This document shows positions 48,567 to 57,741 of a DNA stretch of 64,000 bases, in pieces. This DNA is from an uncultured Coriobacteriaceae bacterium (GTDB taxonomy: Bacteria > Actinomycetota > Coriobacteriia > Coriobacteriales > Eggerthellaceae). Made by a program: the position numbers and the translations under genes. The stretch's first letter is position 1; each line of letters begins with the position of its first letter. The stretch covers positions 105,838 to 169,837 of the forward strand of contig URQU01000001.1 of assembly GCA_900550055.1 (NCBI GenBank), in the 5' to 3' direction. Under the pieces are notes generated by a model. The model did no database searches and was not told the DNA's origin. It saw only the letters and a program-made list of their open reading frames with translations.

Positions 48567-50090
48567 ATGACGCAAGAACTAGAAACGAAGGACGGATCCG
48601 TGGCGTCGGCCCATCCGGCGGATGCCCAGGGCAAGCCTGCCGTCTCCGGCCACCAGGGCAAGCCCAGACAGCACGACAAGGTGACGCGCATGGGCACGGA
48701 GTCCATCCCGCGCCTTATCACCGAGTTCGCCGTGCCTTCCATCTTGGGTATGCTGGTCAACGGCGCCTACAACGTTATCGACTCCATCTTCCTGGGCCAG
48801 GCCATGGGCGAGATCGGCTTGTCCACCGCCACGGTGGCAATGCCCATCATGACGGTGTTCATGGCCATCGCCATGCTGGTGGGCAACGGCGGCAATGCCC
48901 TTGCTGCGTTGCGCATGGGCGAGGGCAAGCCCGAGGAGGCCGAGCGCAGCCTGGGCAACACGGTCACGCTCTCCCTTATCGCCTCGGTGGTGGTTGCTAT
49001 CGCCATGTTCGTCCCGGCTTGCATCAATGGGCTGCTCAGCGTGTCGGGCGCCACTCCCGAGGACTGGGATTACGCCATGCAGTTCATCCGCATCATCAGC
49101 CTGGGCTTCATCTTCCAGTGCATCGGCATGGGCGTGAACAACTTCATCCGCACCGCCGGCGCCCCTAACCGCGCGCTAGCCACCATGATCATCGGCGCCG
49201 TGGCGTGCACGGTGCTCAATGCGCTGTTCGTGCTGGTCATGGGCATGGGCGTCGTGGGCAGCGCGCTGGCCACCGTGTGCGGCCAGGCCATCTCGTGCGC
49301 CACGGTGCTGTGGTACTTCTGCCTGACGAAGGGCGTCCCCATGCGCCTGCGTCTGCACATGATGCCGCTGCACGGCGAGACGGTGCGCCTGATCTTGTCG
49401 CTGGGCCTGGCTAGCTTCGCCGTGCAGGCGGGCATGGCGGCGGTCAATTTCGTGCTGAACAACCTGCTGAACATGTACGGTGCGCAAAGCCCCATCGGCG
49501 CAGAGGGTGCGCTGGCGTCCATCGGCGTGGTGCAGCGCGTGGCCTCGTTCGTGGTGCTGCCGCTCATTGGCATGTCGATCGCCATCCAGCCGCTGCTCGG
49601 CTTCAACTACGGCGCGCATCTGTTCAAGCGCGTGAAGATGACGCTGGCCTGGGGCATCGCGGGCAATACGGTTATAGCCGTAGTGTTGTGGGCGCTCGTG
49701 CATCTGTTCCCCGTCCAGATCGTCGGCTTCTTCGGCATCACCGACCCGAACCTGCTGTCGTTCACGGTGTTCGCGCTGCAGGTGCAGCTGTTCCTCATCC
49801 CGTTCGTGGGCTTCCAAATCGTGGGCTCGAACTACTTCCAGGCAACGGGCCAGCCGGCGAAATCGGTGTTCTTGTCGCTTACGCGCCAGATCCTGTTCCT
49901 GATCCCGCTCTATATCGGCTTGCCCATGGTCATGCCCGTATGGTTCCCGGGCTACACGGGTCTGGATGCGCTGTACTTCGCATGCCCCGTGGCGGACTTC
50001 CTGGCCATCTTCACCACTGGCGTGTTCGTCCTGCTGGAGCTCAAGCGCTTGCACAAGCTGGAGAACGGCCAGCTGCAGGCCAAGTTCTAA
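48567..50090 (+). CDS. MATE-family multidrug/metabolite exporter
   Basis: A 507-aa polytopic transporter with 12 predicted helices in two similar halves. The first half begins IPRLITEFAVPSILGMLVNG and has YNVIDSIFLGQAMGE and VGNGGNALAALRMGEGK, signatures of the DinF/NorM group. The second half starts near LILSLGLASFAVQAGMAAVN. A polar N-terminal tail of about 45 residues precedes helix 1. Such proteins exchange Na+ or H+ for cationic drugs or metabolites. It stands between birA and bioY on the same strand but with wide gaps. Confidence 0.92.
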   Translation: MTQELETKDGSVASAHPADAQGKPAVSGHQGKPRQHDKVTRMGTESIPRLITEFAVPSILGMLVNGAYNVIDSIFLGQAMGEIGLSTATVAMPIMTVFMAIAMLVGNGGNALAALRMGEGKPEEAERSLGNTVTLSLIASVVVAIAMFVPACINGLLSVSGATPEDWDYAMQFIRIISLGFIFQCIGMGVNNFIRTAGAPNRALATMIIGAVACTVLNALFVLVMGMGVVGSALATVCGQAISCATVLWYFCLTKGVPMRLRLHMMPLHGETVRLILSLGLASFAVQAGMAAVNFVLNNLLNMYGAQSPIGAEGALASIGVVQRVASFVVLPLIGMSIAIQPLLGFNYGAHLFKRVKMTLAWGIAGNTVIAVVLWALVHLFPVQIVGFFGITDPNLLSFTVFALQVQLFLIPFVGFQIVGSNYFQATGQPAKSVFLSLTRQILFLIPLYIGLPMVMPVWFPGYTGLDALYFACPVADFLAIFTTGVFVLLELKRLHKLENGQLQAKF

Positions 50091-50237
50091 CGGCACGAAG
50101 GGCAATGCGTTTTAAGCACGGCGCCCTTCCTTTGTTGCTGGTGGCGCCGTACGCGTCCTCCCCGAGGGCGCCCGGCTTGAGCGTAGCACCCTCTTCTTGC
50201 CGTTGATGGCGCTCGCTTCGGTAAGCTCATTTGTTTC

Positions 50238-50272
50238 AGCCTTGCAACGTTTTTGCGCTGCAAGGCTTTTTT
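50238..50272 (+). terminator. Intrinsic terminator upstream of bioY
   Basis: 9-bp stem AGCCTTGCA/TGCAAGGCT with a 12-base loop, then TTTTTTG. Confidence 0.8.
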
Positions 50273-50307
50273 GCAGCCAAAACTGGTGAGGGAAATTGTG
50301 CGCGTGC

Positions 50308-50313
50308 TACAAT
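50308..50313 (+). promoter_or_regulatory. Possible -10 element (TACAAT) for bioY
   Basis: TACAAT in the context GTGCTACAATTCC, about 110 bases before the chosen start. Confidence 0.4.
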
Positions 50314-50422
50314 TCCGTTGTGATTTGTAGGAAATAGGGTCGATGCGTTGGCGCAGCGATCGCCGCGATGGTGTCGCGGATGGGCCTTCTGGATGAACCG
50401 GAAGGACAAGGAAGGGGTAGTT

Positions 50423-51016
50423 GTGGAACAGGTTCAGAAGAAGACGGCCGCTGGGTCGCGCACGCGTTCGATCGCGTTCGTCGCATTGACGGTCGCCATC
50501 ACGGCGGTGTCGGCGTGGGTGACAGTGCCCTTGGGCCCCGTGCCGTTCACGCTGCAGATCTTCGCCGTGGCGTTCATGGTGCTGGTGCTGCAGCCGAAGG
50601 AGGCCGTTGCGGCCATCACCGCGTACCTGGTGCTCGGCGCGGTGGGCGTGCCCGTGTTCAGCGGCATGCGCGGCGGCATCGGTGTTCTGGCCGGTGCGAC
50701 CGGCGGCTTTCTGTGGGGCTATCTGCTGGGCGTGGGCTTGGCCGTGGCAGTGCGCTTCGGTTTGAAGGCCGTGCTGGCTCGCGATGGCCAGGCGAAGGGC
50801 TCCCGTGCGTTCGTTATCGACTTCCTGACCGGCTTGGTGTTCCTTGCCGTCGCCTATGTGTGCGGCTGGGCACAGCTCATGGCCGTGGCTTCCATGACTC
50901 CCGCCGCCGCCTTTGCGGCCGGCGTTGCGCCGTTCGTCCTGGTCGACCTGGCGAAGCTGGTCGCGGCGGTCATCTGCGCCCGCGCCGTCAACGCCGCCGT
51001 GGGACGTCGCGCATAA
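50423..51016 (+). CDS. bioY: Biotin transporter BioY (ECF S-component)
   Basis: A 197-aa membrane protein that binds biotin for an energy-coupling-factor transporter. The signature TVPLGPVPFTLQIFAVAFMV is complete, followed by YLVLGAVGVPVFSGMRGG and TGGFLWGYLLG. About six helices. GTG at 50423 was preferred to ATG 50393 because AAGGAAGGGG lies 7 bases before it and the resulting length fits the family. No ECF ATPase or T-component genes lie next to it, so it may use a shared module or act alone. Together with birA it points to biotin scavenging. Confidence 0.93.
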   Translation: MEQVQKKTAAGSRTRSIAFVALTVAITAVSAWVTVPLGPVPFTLQIFAVAFMVLVLQPKEAVAAITAYLVLGAVGVPVFSGMRGGIGVLAGATGGFLWGYLLGVGLAVAVRFGLKAVLARDGQAKGSRAFVIDFLTGLVFLAVAYVCGWAQLMAVASMTPAAAFAAGVAPFVLVDLAKLVAAVICARAVNAAVGRRA

Positions 51017-51042
51017 GCGACCCCGCATATCCCAAGCATAAC

Positions 51043-51070
51043 GAAAAGGCCCGCATATGCGGGCCTTTTC
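51043..51070. terminator. Bidirectional terminator between bioY and fabH
   Basis: A perfect palindrome, GAAAAGGCCCGCA then TATG-centred TGCGGGCCTTTTC, with T-runs on both strands. It fits the convergent bioY and fabH genes. Confidence 0.85.
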
Positions 51071-51126
51071 GCGTTCTGGTATAGGGTGCGGGCGTAAGGT
51101 TTGCGGGCGGGTTTTCAGCTGCCGGT

Positions 51127-51166
51127 CGCGCGGGTGCGCAAAGGAGGGGTTTGGCGCACCCGCGCG
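51127..51166. repeat. 13-bp inverted repeat downstream of fabH
   Basis: CGCGCGGGTGCGC pairs perfectly with GCGCACCCGCGCG around a 14-base loop. There is no T-run. It lies 79 bases past the fabH stop and may protect its mRNA end. Confidence 0.6.
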
Positions 51167-51244
51167 CGCAGGCTTGCCGGACGACTTCGACGCGGCTGCG
51201 GCCCCTTGTCCCCGCAGTGCCGAAGAGCCGAGGTTGGCGTGCGA

Positions 51245-52357
51245 TCACGCCTCGTACAGCACGGCGCCGCTGGTGAAGCCGCCGCCGAAGCCTACGAGCA
51301 CCACCTTGTCGCCGGGATGGATGCTGCCGTTGGCATATGCATCGCACAGCGACATGGGGATGCATGCCGACGACGAGTTGCCGGTGTGCGTGATGGATAC
51401 CTGGAAGCGCTCGAGCGGCAGGCCCATGCGTTTGGCGGCGTACTTGATGATGCGCAGGTTCGCCTGATGGGGCACGATGAACTGCACGTCGTCGATGGTC
51501 AGGTTCGCGCGGCGCAGCACCTCTTCGATGGCGGCGGGCATGGCGCTGGTGGCGAACTTGAACACCTTCTGGCCGTGCATGCTCAGGACCTGGCGCGGAG
51601 CTCCGGCGGCGATGCGCTCCGTGGTGTCGAGCTCGGCATCGATGAGGGCGATGCTGGGGTCGTCTTGCTGCAATGCGTTCGGGTCGACGCCTTCGGGCGT
51701 GAACGGCTGGGGTGCGTCGAAGCAAGCGGGGCAGGTGAGCGCGTTGGTGTGATCGTCGTCGTTTTTGATGTACCACGAAAGGATGCCGGGTTTGCGTTCG
51801 TCCCATTCCACCACGGCGGCGCCGGCACCGTCGCCGAACAGCACGCACGTGTTGCGGTCGGCCCAGTCGACGACGCGGGTCAGGCGTTCGCCGCCTACCA
51901 CCAACGCGCGCCTGATGGGGTTGCGGCCTGCAGCACCCACAGCGCCCGGGGCGCTTGCCGTCATCATGGTCTCGGCGATGGTCAGGCCGTAGATGAAGCC
52001 CGTGCATGCGGCGTTCATGTCGAACGCCGCGGCGTTGACCAGGCCCAACCGCCTGCGTAGCACGGCGGCGCAGGTGGGGACCATCTCATCGGGCGAAATG
52101 GTGGAGTAGATGACCAAGTCGATGTCCTCGGGAGCCACCTTGCACTGCGAATAGCCGCCGTCTGCCCAGCCGAGCGCCTGGCGCGCGGCGCCTTCGGCCA
52201 TGTCCACGTTACTCTCGGTTACGCAAACGCGTCGGGAAAGGATGCCCGTGCGCGTGGAGATCCACTCGTCGGTGGTGTCCACCAGCTTGGTCAGCTCTTC
52301 GTTCGGTACGTCAAGTGCGGGCAGCTGCTTGCCGCAGCCGATGATGGTGCAACCCAT
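51245..52357 (-). CDS. fabH: 3-oxoacyl-ACP synthase III
   Basis: A 370-aa condensing enzyme that starts fatty-acid synthesis from an acyl-CoA and malonyl-ACP. The catalytic triad is present: Cys118 in DMNAACTGFIYGL, His in FIVPHQANLRIIKYAA, and Asn in ITHTGNSSSACIP. DEWISTRTGI is the usual early motif. An insertion of about 30 residues (TASAPGAVGAAGRNPIRR region and a second acidic loop) makes it longer than the 320-aa norm. ATG at 52357 has AAAGGAG 4 bases before it. It stands alone; no other fab genes are adjacent. Confidence 0.93.
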   Translation of the reverse strand: MGCTIIGCGKQLPALDVPNEELTKLVDTTDEWISTRTGILSRRVCVTESNVDMAEGAARQALGWADGGYSQCKVAPEDIDLVIYSTISPDEMVPTCAAVLRRRLGLVNAAAFDMNAACTGFIYGLTIAETMMTASAPGAVGAAGRNPIRRALVVGGERLTRVVDWADRNTCVLFGDGAGAAVVEWDERKPGILSWYIKNDDDHTNALTCPACFDAPQPFTPEGVDPNALQQDDPSIALIDAELDTTERIAAGAPRQVLSMHGQKVFKFATSAMPAAIEEVLRRANLTIDDVQFIVPHQANLRIIKYAAKRMGLPLERFQVSITHTGNSSSACIPMSLCDAYANGSIHPGDKVVLVGFGGGFTSGAVLYEA

Positions 52358-52621
52358 GATGCTCCTTTGGTATGCGAGGCGATGCGCCTCGGAAATGATG
52401 CGTGTCGATTGCATTCGAGTATAGCATCGCAAGTTGCGGCGCCTGCGAATCCCCACGTCATAACCCCTGCTCGCACCGGAATCGATGCGCGGGTGAAGTA
52501 AATGCCCGACGGGGCGTTCCGGTCGGCGGACAAGGCGTCACGGGCGTATGCGGCGAGGAGGCGGGAAGGCTTGCGGAAACGACCAGCTCATCGGCTATGG
52601 GTTTGCGATGATGCCCTGCTC

Positions 52622-53656
52622 TTACATGCCCTTGGTCTTCCCGTGGGGCTTTTTCACCGAGATGTCGGCGGGGATGGAGGGGATGACGATCATGAAGCAT
52701 GCCCCGCCCTCGGGAAGGTTGACGGCCTCGACGGTGCCATCATGCGCCTCGGCGATGGATTTCACGATGGCAAGGCCCAGGCCCGTGCCGCCCGTGCGGC
52801 GCGTGCGGCTGGCATCGGTGCGGTAAAAGCGGTCGAACAGCAGCTTGGGGTCTACGTCGCCGAAGCCGCAGCCGTCGTCTTTCACGGCGATGATGGAGTT
52901 GCCGTTCATGCCGAACAGCTCCACGCTGATATGCCCGCCGGGCTTGATGAATCGGCTGGCGTTCTCGACCAGATTGGTGACGGCCTGCCGCAGGCTGTCG
53001 GGATTGCCCAGCACATCGGGCGCCTCGCCCGATACCTTCGTGTTCGCCTGACGGTCGTGCAGGATGGGCGACAACGCGTCGACCACGCTGTTCGCCAGAT
53101 CGTGCAGGTTCACGCGCTGCATGGTCTCGGGGATGGGCGAGCTTTCTATGCGCTGCAACGTGAGCAGGTCGTGCGTCAAGCGGCTGAGGCGCTCGCTTTC
53201 GTTCACGATGATGTCGCAGAACTTCTCATGCAGCGAGGGGGGCAGATCGGGGTCGGAGAGCATCTCGGCGTTGCCGCGGATGGCGGTCAGCGGCGTGCGC
53301 AGCTCGTGCGCGACGTCGCTGATGAACTCGTTTTGACGGCGTTCCTTGATGTCCAGGTCGTGCTGCTGCTGGGTGGTGGTTTGCACAAGGCGCTTGAAAT
53401 CGCTGGCCAGCAGGTCGGCCTCGTACATGCGGCCGTCGGGTTCGAACGTGACGGCCGCGCCGTTGCGGAATGCCGCCGTCTTCTTCGCCAGGTCGCTGAG
53501 CGGCTCGGACAGGAAATGCCCGATAAGCAGGCTGATGCAGAAGATGACCACGCCTATGGGGATCAGCGCCAGCAGGACCGCTATGGAGGCGTCGTACACG
53601 AGCATGCACACGACGGCCGTGACCACTGCAGCGAGCAGGCTGAGCAGCGTGGCCAA
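52622..53656 (-). CDS. Sensor histidine kinase (OmpR-type pair), start codon uncertain
   Basis: A membrane kinase of at least 344 aa. Two N-terminal helices (about 1-20 and 26-46), a HAMP-like linker, HisKA motif DVAHELRTPLTAIRGN with His117 (numbered from TTG 53656), and HATPase motifs TNLVENASRF, DDGCGF and GTGLGLAIVK. The frame is open back to 53695, but no ATG or GTG exists there. Candidates are TTG 53656, CTG 53677 or an ATA at 53686 that would overlap the regulator stop as ATAA, giving a typical start IKRLQTYFALL. It is translated after the response regulator. Confidence 0.9.
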   Translation of the reverse strand: MATLLSLLAAVVTAVVCMLVYDASIAVLLALIPIGVVIFCISLLIGHFLSEPLSDLAKKTAAFRNGAAVTFEPDGRMYEADLLASDFKRLVQTTTQQQHDLDIKERRQNEFISDVAHELRTPLTAIRGNAEMLSDPDLPPSLHEKFCDIIVNESERLSRLTHDLLTLQRIESSPIPETMQRVNLHDLANSVVDALSPILHDRQANTKVSGEAPDVLGNPDSLRQAVTNLVENASRFIKPGGHISVELFGMNGNSIIAVKDDGCGFGDVDPKLLFDRFYRTDASRTRRTGGTGLGLAIVKSIAEAHDGTVEAVNLPEGGACFMIVIPSIPADISVKKPHGKTKGM

Positions 53657-53682
53657 GAGCGCGAAATATGTCTGCAGCCGTT

Positions 53683-54378
53683 TTATAGCTTGAACCTATA
53701 TCCGTAACCGCGAACCGTTTCAACAAGGCCGGGGTCGTAACCGGCTTGCTCGATCTTATCACGCAGGCGCTTGATGTGGGTGTCCACGGTCTTGGTTTCC
53801 GTGAGGTATTCCCAGCCCCAGGCGTCGCGCAGCAGCTCCTCGCGCGAGACCACCTTGCCTGCGTTCTTCATAAGGCACGCCATCAGCTCGAACTCGCGGG
53901 GCGTCAGGTCGATGTCGCCGGCCGGGCCGGTGGCGGTGTGCGCGTCCTCGTCGAGCGTGATGCCGCTGGCGGTGATGGCGTGGCTGTTCGGCGTGAGCTC
54001 GTTGCCCTGGCTGCGGCGCAGCAACGCGCGGACGCGGGCGATGAGCTCGCGCACGCCGAAGGGCTTGGCCAGGTAATCGTCGCCGCCGATTTCGAGCCCG
54101 ACCACCTTGTCAAGCTCGGTGTCGCGCGCCGAGAGGAACAGCACGGGCGCGGACGTTTTGGTGCGCAGACGGCGGCATAGCTCGTAGCCGTCCATGCCGG
54201 GCAGCATGATATCCAGGACGAACAGGTCGTAGTCGTTTTCCTGGGCCATTGCCAGCGCGTCCTCGCCGTTGTCCACGACGTCGGGCTGGAAGCCCTCCTT
54301 CTTCAGGGCGTATCCGACGAACTCCGTGATGGAGGGCTCGTCGTCCACGACCAGGATGCGTGAAGGCGTTTCGTTCAT
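53683..54378 (-). CDS. OmpR/PhoB-family response regulator
   Basis: A 231-aa regulator. The receiver domain has VVDDEPS, phosphoacceptor Asp56 in FVLDIMLPGMDG, Thr/Ser in LFLSARD and Lys in LAKPFGV. The C-terminal winged helix has the classical LTPREFELMACLMKNAGKVV, SREELLRDAWGW and TVDTHIKRLRDKIE, ending ETVRGYGYRFKL. AAGAGG precedes the ATG. It is first in a two-gene operon with the kinase. The signal is unknown. Confidence 0.95.
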   Translation of the reverse strand: MNETPSRILVVDDEPSITEFVGYALKKEGFQPDVVDNGEDALAMAQENDYDLFVLDIMLPGMDGYELCRRLRTKTSAPVLFLSARDTELDKVVGLEIGGDDYLAKPFGVRELIARVRALLRRSQGNELTPNSHAITASGITLDEDAHTATGPAGDIDLTPREFELMACLMKNAGKVVSREELLRDAWGWEYLTETKTVDTHIKRLRDKIEQAGYDPGLVETVRGYGYRFKL

Positions 54379-54559
54379 GATGGGCCTCTTCTTTCCATTG
54401 CGAAAGCTGCCTGCGCGGAGCGCGGGGCGCAGGATACCGAGCGCCGGGCACCGCAGGGTGCAGCCGTTCCATGTTCTTGCGACAACTATACCCGCATCGG
54501 CGCGGCAAGTGGCCTTCCCGTCAAAAACACGTTACCTCCCCGGGGCGAAACGATCCCAT

Positions 54560-54593
54560 CCGGACACTTGGGGACGTAGCGTTATCCGTCCGG
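54560..54593 (+). repeat. Family A palindromic repeat, copy 5
   Basis: Ends CCGGAC and GTCCGG are inverted; the centre is CTTGGGGACGTAG followed by CGTTATC. It is the same family as the cluster near 28.2 kb and at the right edge. Confidence 0.8.
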
Positions 54594-54696
54594 CCGGCGC
54601 GCCGATCTTTAATCCCCTCGAACCCTTGGCGCGGGCGCCTGGCTCTTCGGTTCGGAAGCTTCCCGCGTGTTCGCGGGCTGCTTTACAGCCTGCTGT

Positions 54697-54702
54697 TATA
54701 CT
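54697..54702 (+). promoter_or_regulatory. Possible -10 element (TATACT) for coaX
   Basis: TATACT in the context GTTATACTGG, 70 bases before the start; no clear -35. Confidence 0.35.
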
Positions 54703-54771
54703 GGTGCACGGAAAAACCGACCTCGTTGCGTGCATTGCGGCGGGGAACCTGAGAACGAGGGGAGCGGCGCC

Positions 54772-55578
54772 ATGCTGCTGGCAATAGACGTGGGAAACAC
54801 CCAGACCGTGTTGGGCGTGTACGAGGGCAAGAAGCTGCGCTTCCGCTGGCGCGTGGCAACGAACAAGCTGCACACGTGCGATGAGCTGCGCGTGAAGCTC
54901 ATCCCGCTGCTCAGCTCCGAGGGCGTGTCGTTCGAGGACATCAGCGGCGTGGCGCTGGCGTCAGTGGTCCCGGCGCTCACCGACGCGTGGCAGCAGGCCA
55001 CCAAGCAGATGATCGGCGTGCGCGCGGTGGTGTGCACCGCCGAGAACGCCGCCGGGCTGTTCGACGCCGGCGACTACCCCAACCCGCGCGAGATCGGCGC
55101 CGACCGCATCGCCGACTGCGTGGCGGCGCACAAGCTGTACGGGGCGCCCGTGGTCGTGGTCGATTTCGGCACCGCCACCAATATGGAGGTGATCGACGAG
55201 AAGGGCACGTTCGCCGGCGGCGTCATCGCCCCTGGCGTGGACACCAGCGCGCGAGCGCTGTTCAGCCACGCCACCAAGCTGGGCGCCATCGACCTGGTCA
55301 ACCCTCATACCTCCATCGGCCGCAACACCGCGCAGGCCATGCAGGTTGGCATCGTGTACGGCGAGGCGGATCGCGTCGACGGCCTGGTCAACCGCATGTT
55401 CGAGCAGCTCGGCTATAAGGCCGCCGTTGTGGCCACCGGCGGCTTGGCCCGCCGCGTGGCGCCGCTTTCGCGCACCATCACGCACGTGAACCAGGATTTG
55501 ACGCTCGAAGGTCTGCGCCTGGTCTACGACAACTTCATGGAAAACGACGTCACCGGCCTGTACGGCCGTCCCGATTAG
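54772..55578 (+). CDS. coaX: Type III pantothenate kinase
   Basis: A 268-aa cytosolic enzyme that phosphorylates pantothenate in the first step of CoA synthesis. The ASKHA motifs are AIDVGNTQTVLGVYEG (phosphate 1), VVDFGTATNMEVID (phosphate 2 with the catalytic Asp region) and GGVIAPGVDTSARALF; ATGGLARRVAPLS is the adenosine site. GAGGGGAG precedes the ATG. Type III kinases need a monovalent cation and are not inhibited by CoA. It is monocistronic as far as can be seen. Confidence 0.95.
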   Translation: MLLAIDVGNTQTVLGVYEGKKLRFRWRVATNKLHTCDELRVKLIPLLSSEGVSFEDISGVALASVVPALTDAWQQATKQMIGVRAVVCTAENAAGLFDAGDYPNPREIGADRIADCVAAHKLYGAPVVVVDFGTATNMEVIDEKGTFAGGVIAPGVDTSARALFSHATKLGAIDLVNPHTSIGRNTAQAMQVGIVYGEADRVDGLVNRMFEQLGYKAAVVATGGLARRVAPLSRTITHVNQDLTLEGLRLVYDNFMENDVTGLYGRPD

Positions 55579-55958
55579 GACCTGGGTAAGGCGCGCTTGC
55601 CGGTGCCTGCAAGCGGGATTCGGTCGCAGGCGCCGGCGCCCGTGGGCGGGGCCGTCGGCGGCGCTCGTCGATCCGGGTTGCGCGCTCGTCGGTCGCCGTG
55701 CGGCTTGCGACCGGTCCTCTGCCGGCGTTTCGCGCCCTTGTTACGCTTTGGGAAACCCCTTGCAAGGCGCTTTCTGTAGCCGCTTCTTCACAATTGCAAC
55801 AAATTCGACCGCATTTTCGCCGTTGCCTTGAAATCTAGGTTTCTTGACAGGCGCCTGTCCTGTGGCCGACAGGGCTCGCCGCTACAATGGCACCTACGTT
55901 CATGCGCCTCGCCAAAGGACGGGGCGCGTCCGCATCCAGACGAGAGAGAGGCCCCGAC
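55579..55958. other. Intergenic region between coaX and fhs
   Basis: 380 bases with no supported gene. A perfect 14-base palindrome GACAGGCGCCTGTC lies at 55846-55859, inside a TTGACA hexamer context, and CCTGT/ACAGG recurs just after it. TACAAT at 55883-55888 is a possible -10, but it is too far (33 bases) from that TTGACA to form one promoter. Confidence 0.5.
55844..55875. promoter_or_regulatory. Palindrome upstream of fhs, possible operator
   Basis: TTGACA (55844-55849) overlaps the palindrome GACAGGC-GCCTGTC. A second loose inverted pair CCTGT and ACAGG follows within 16 bases. A regulator binding here would control the fhs-fchA-folD genes. Confidence 0.35.
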
Positions 55959-57647
55959 GTGTTGACCGACATCGAAATCGCCCAGGCAGCGACTCCGCAA
56001 CCCATCAGCGCCATCGCGCAGAAGGCGGGTGTGCCCGAGCAGTACCTGGAGCAGTACGGAACCACGAAGGCTAAGGTGGACTACAACCTGCTGCGCGATG
56101 AGCAGCACACGCCGGGCAAGCTGGTGCTCGTGACGGCAATCAACCCCACGCCGGCCGGCGAGGGCAAGACCACCACCACGGTGGGCCTGGCCGACGCGCT
56201 GCAGAAACGCGGCAAGAACCCCGTCGTTGCGCTGCGCGAGCCCAGCCTGGGCCCCGTGTTCGGCATCAAGGGCGGTGCCGCGGGCGGCGGATACGCCCAG
56301 GTCATCCCCATGGAGGACATCAACCTGCACTTCACCGGCGACTTCCACGCCATCGGAGCGGCCAACAACCTGCTTGCGGCGCTGCTCGACGCGCACATCC
56401 ATAACGGCAACGAGCTGGGCATCGACGTCCGCAAGATCACGTGGAAGCGCGTGGTGGACATGAACGACCGCCAGCTGCGCAACATCGTGTGCGGCCTGGG
56501 CGGCAGGGCCAACGGCGTGCCGCGCGAGGACGGCTTCGACATCACCGTGGCCAGCGAGATCATGGCCATCTTCTGCCTGGCCACCAGCATCACCGACCTG
56601 AAGGAGCGCCTCGGCCGCATCGTGGTCGGCTACACCTTCGACGACCAGCCCGTCACCGCGCACGACCTGCACGCCGAGGGCGCCATGGCGGCGCTGCTCA
56701 AGGACGCGCTCAAGCCCAACCTCGTGCAGACGCTCGAGGGCACGCCAGCGTTCGTTCACGGCGGCCCGTTCGCCAACATCGCGCACGGCTGCAACTCCAT
56801 CATGGCCACGCAGATGGCCCGCGCGCTGGGCGACTACTGCATCACCGAGGCCGGCTTCGGCGCCGACCTGGGCGCGGAGAAGTTCCTGGACATCAAGTGC
56901 CGCCTGACCGGCCTGAAGCCCGACGCCGTCGTCGTGGTGGCAACGGTCCGCGCGCTCAAGAACCACGGCGGCGTGGCCAAGGACGCGCTCAACGAGGAGA
57001 ACCTGCAGGCGCTTGAGGCCGGCCTGCCCAACCTGCTGCAGCACGTGGAGAACATCACGAACGTGTACAACCTGCCGTGCATGGTGGCCATCAACCGCTT
57101 CCCCACCGACACCGAGGCCGAGCTGAAGCTGGTTGAGGACAAGTGCCGCGAGCTGGGCGTGAACGTGGCCCTGTCCGAGGTGTGGGCCAAGGGCGGCGAG
57201 GGCGGCCTGGCGCTGGCCGACGAGGTCGTGCGCCTGTGCGAGAACGGCGACGAGGCCGGCCGCAGCGCCGACACGTTCCAGTTCTCCTACGGCGATGACC
57301 TGAGCCTGCGCGAGAAGATCGAGGCCGTCGCCAAGAACGTCTACCGCGCCGACGGCGTCGACTTCGAGGCCAAGGCGGCCAAGGAGCTGGCGAAGCTGGA
57401 GAAGCTCGGCTTCGGCGACATGCCCGTGTGCATGGCCAAGACCCAGTACAGCTTCAGCGACGATCAGACGAAGCTGGGCGCGCCGCGCGGCTTCCGCATC
57501 ACCGTGCGCGACGTCAAGGTCAGCGCCGGCGCCGGCTTCGTGGTGGCGCTCACCGGCAACATCATGACCATGCCGGGCCTGGGGAAGAGCCCCGCGGCCT
57601 TCAAGATCGACGTGGACGAGACCGGCAGGATCACGGGTCTGTTCTAA
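55959..57647 (+). CDS. fhs: Formate--tetrahydrofolate ligase
   Basis: A 562-aa ATP-dependent enzyme that makes 10-formyl-THF from formate, the entry of the methyl branch of the Wood-Ljungdahl pathway or of C1 supply in anaerobes. The P-loop is [31 protein letters not shown] and [15 protein letters not shown] are family signatures, and [19 protein letters not shown] is the folate/formyl-phosphate region. The GTG start at 55959 has GAGAGAGAGG 7 bases upstream and gives the normal length. It is followed by fchA (94 bases) and folD. Confidence 0.96.
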   Translation: MLTDIEIAQAATPQPISAIAQKAGVPEQYLEQYGTTKAKVDYNLLRDEQHTPGKLVLVTAINPTPAGEGKTTTTVGLADALQKRGKNPVVALREPSLGPVFGIKGGAAGGGYAQVIPMEDINLHFTGDFHAIGAANNLLAALLDAHIHNGNELGIDVRKITWKRVVDMNDRQLRNIVCGLGGRANGVPREDGFDITVASEIMAIFCLATSITDLKERLGRIVVGYTFDDQPVTAHDLHAEGAMAALLKDALKPNLVQTLEGTPAFVHGGPFANIAHGCNSIMATQMARALGDYCITEAGFGADLGAEKFLDIKCRLTGLKPDAVVVVATVRALKNHGGVAKDALNEENLQALEAGLPNLLQHVENITNVYNLPCMVAINRFPTDTEAELKLVEDKCRELGVNVALSEVWAKGGEGGLALADEVVRLCENGDEAGRSADTFQFSYGDDLSLREKIEAVAKNVYRADGVDFEAKAAKELAKLEKLGFGDMPVCMAKTQYSFSDDQTKLGAPRGFRITVRDVKVSAGAGFVVALTGNIMTMPGLGKSPAAFKIDVDETGRITGLF

Positions 57648-57662
57648 GCGATCGCACCATCT

Positions 57663-57686
57663 CGGGGGCCGGTCATCCGGCCCCCG
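57663..57686 (+). terminator. Hairpin between fhs and fchA, probably attenuating
   Basis: 10-bp stem CGGGGGCCGG/CCGGCCCCCG, loop TCAT, no T-run. It may lower downstream expression or protect the fhs mRNA end. Confidence 0.5.
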
Positions 57687-57741
57687 GCTATTCGGGGCGC
57701 CGTTTGCGCATGCGCCTCATAAGGAGACGGAAAGGAAGCGT

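Larger units (their letters stand above)
50091..50422. other. Intergenic region between MATE and bioY genes
   Basis: 332 bases. A weak hairpin GAAGGGC/GCCCTTC follows the MATE stop at about 50097-50128. A stronger terminator is at 50238-50272. A TACAAT box at 50308-50313 probably starts the bioY transcript. No BirA-type operator would be expected, since this BirA lacks a DNA-binding domain. Confidence 0.5.
54379..54771. other. Divergent intergenic region between response regulator and coaX
   Basis: 393 bases without a gene. It contains one family A repeat at 54560-54593 and a TATACT box at 54697-54702 that probably serves coaX. The rest shows no long repeat or stable RNA. Confidence 0.5.

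Noticed and set aside
51043..51070. Operator for BioY regulation
   Set aside because: The palindrome lies after bioY with T-runs on both strands, so it is better explained as a bidirectional terminator.
55844..55888. TTGACA plus TACAAT as one fhs promoter
   Set aside because: The spacer is 33 bases, about twice the working distance.
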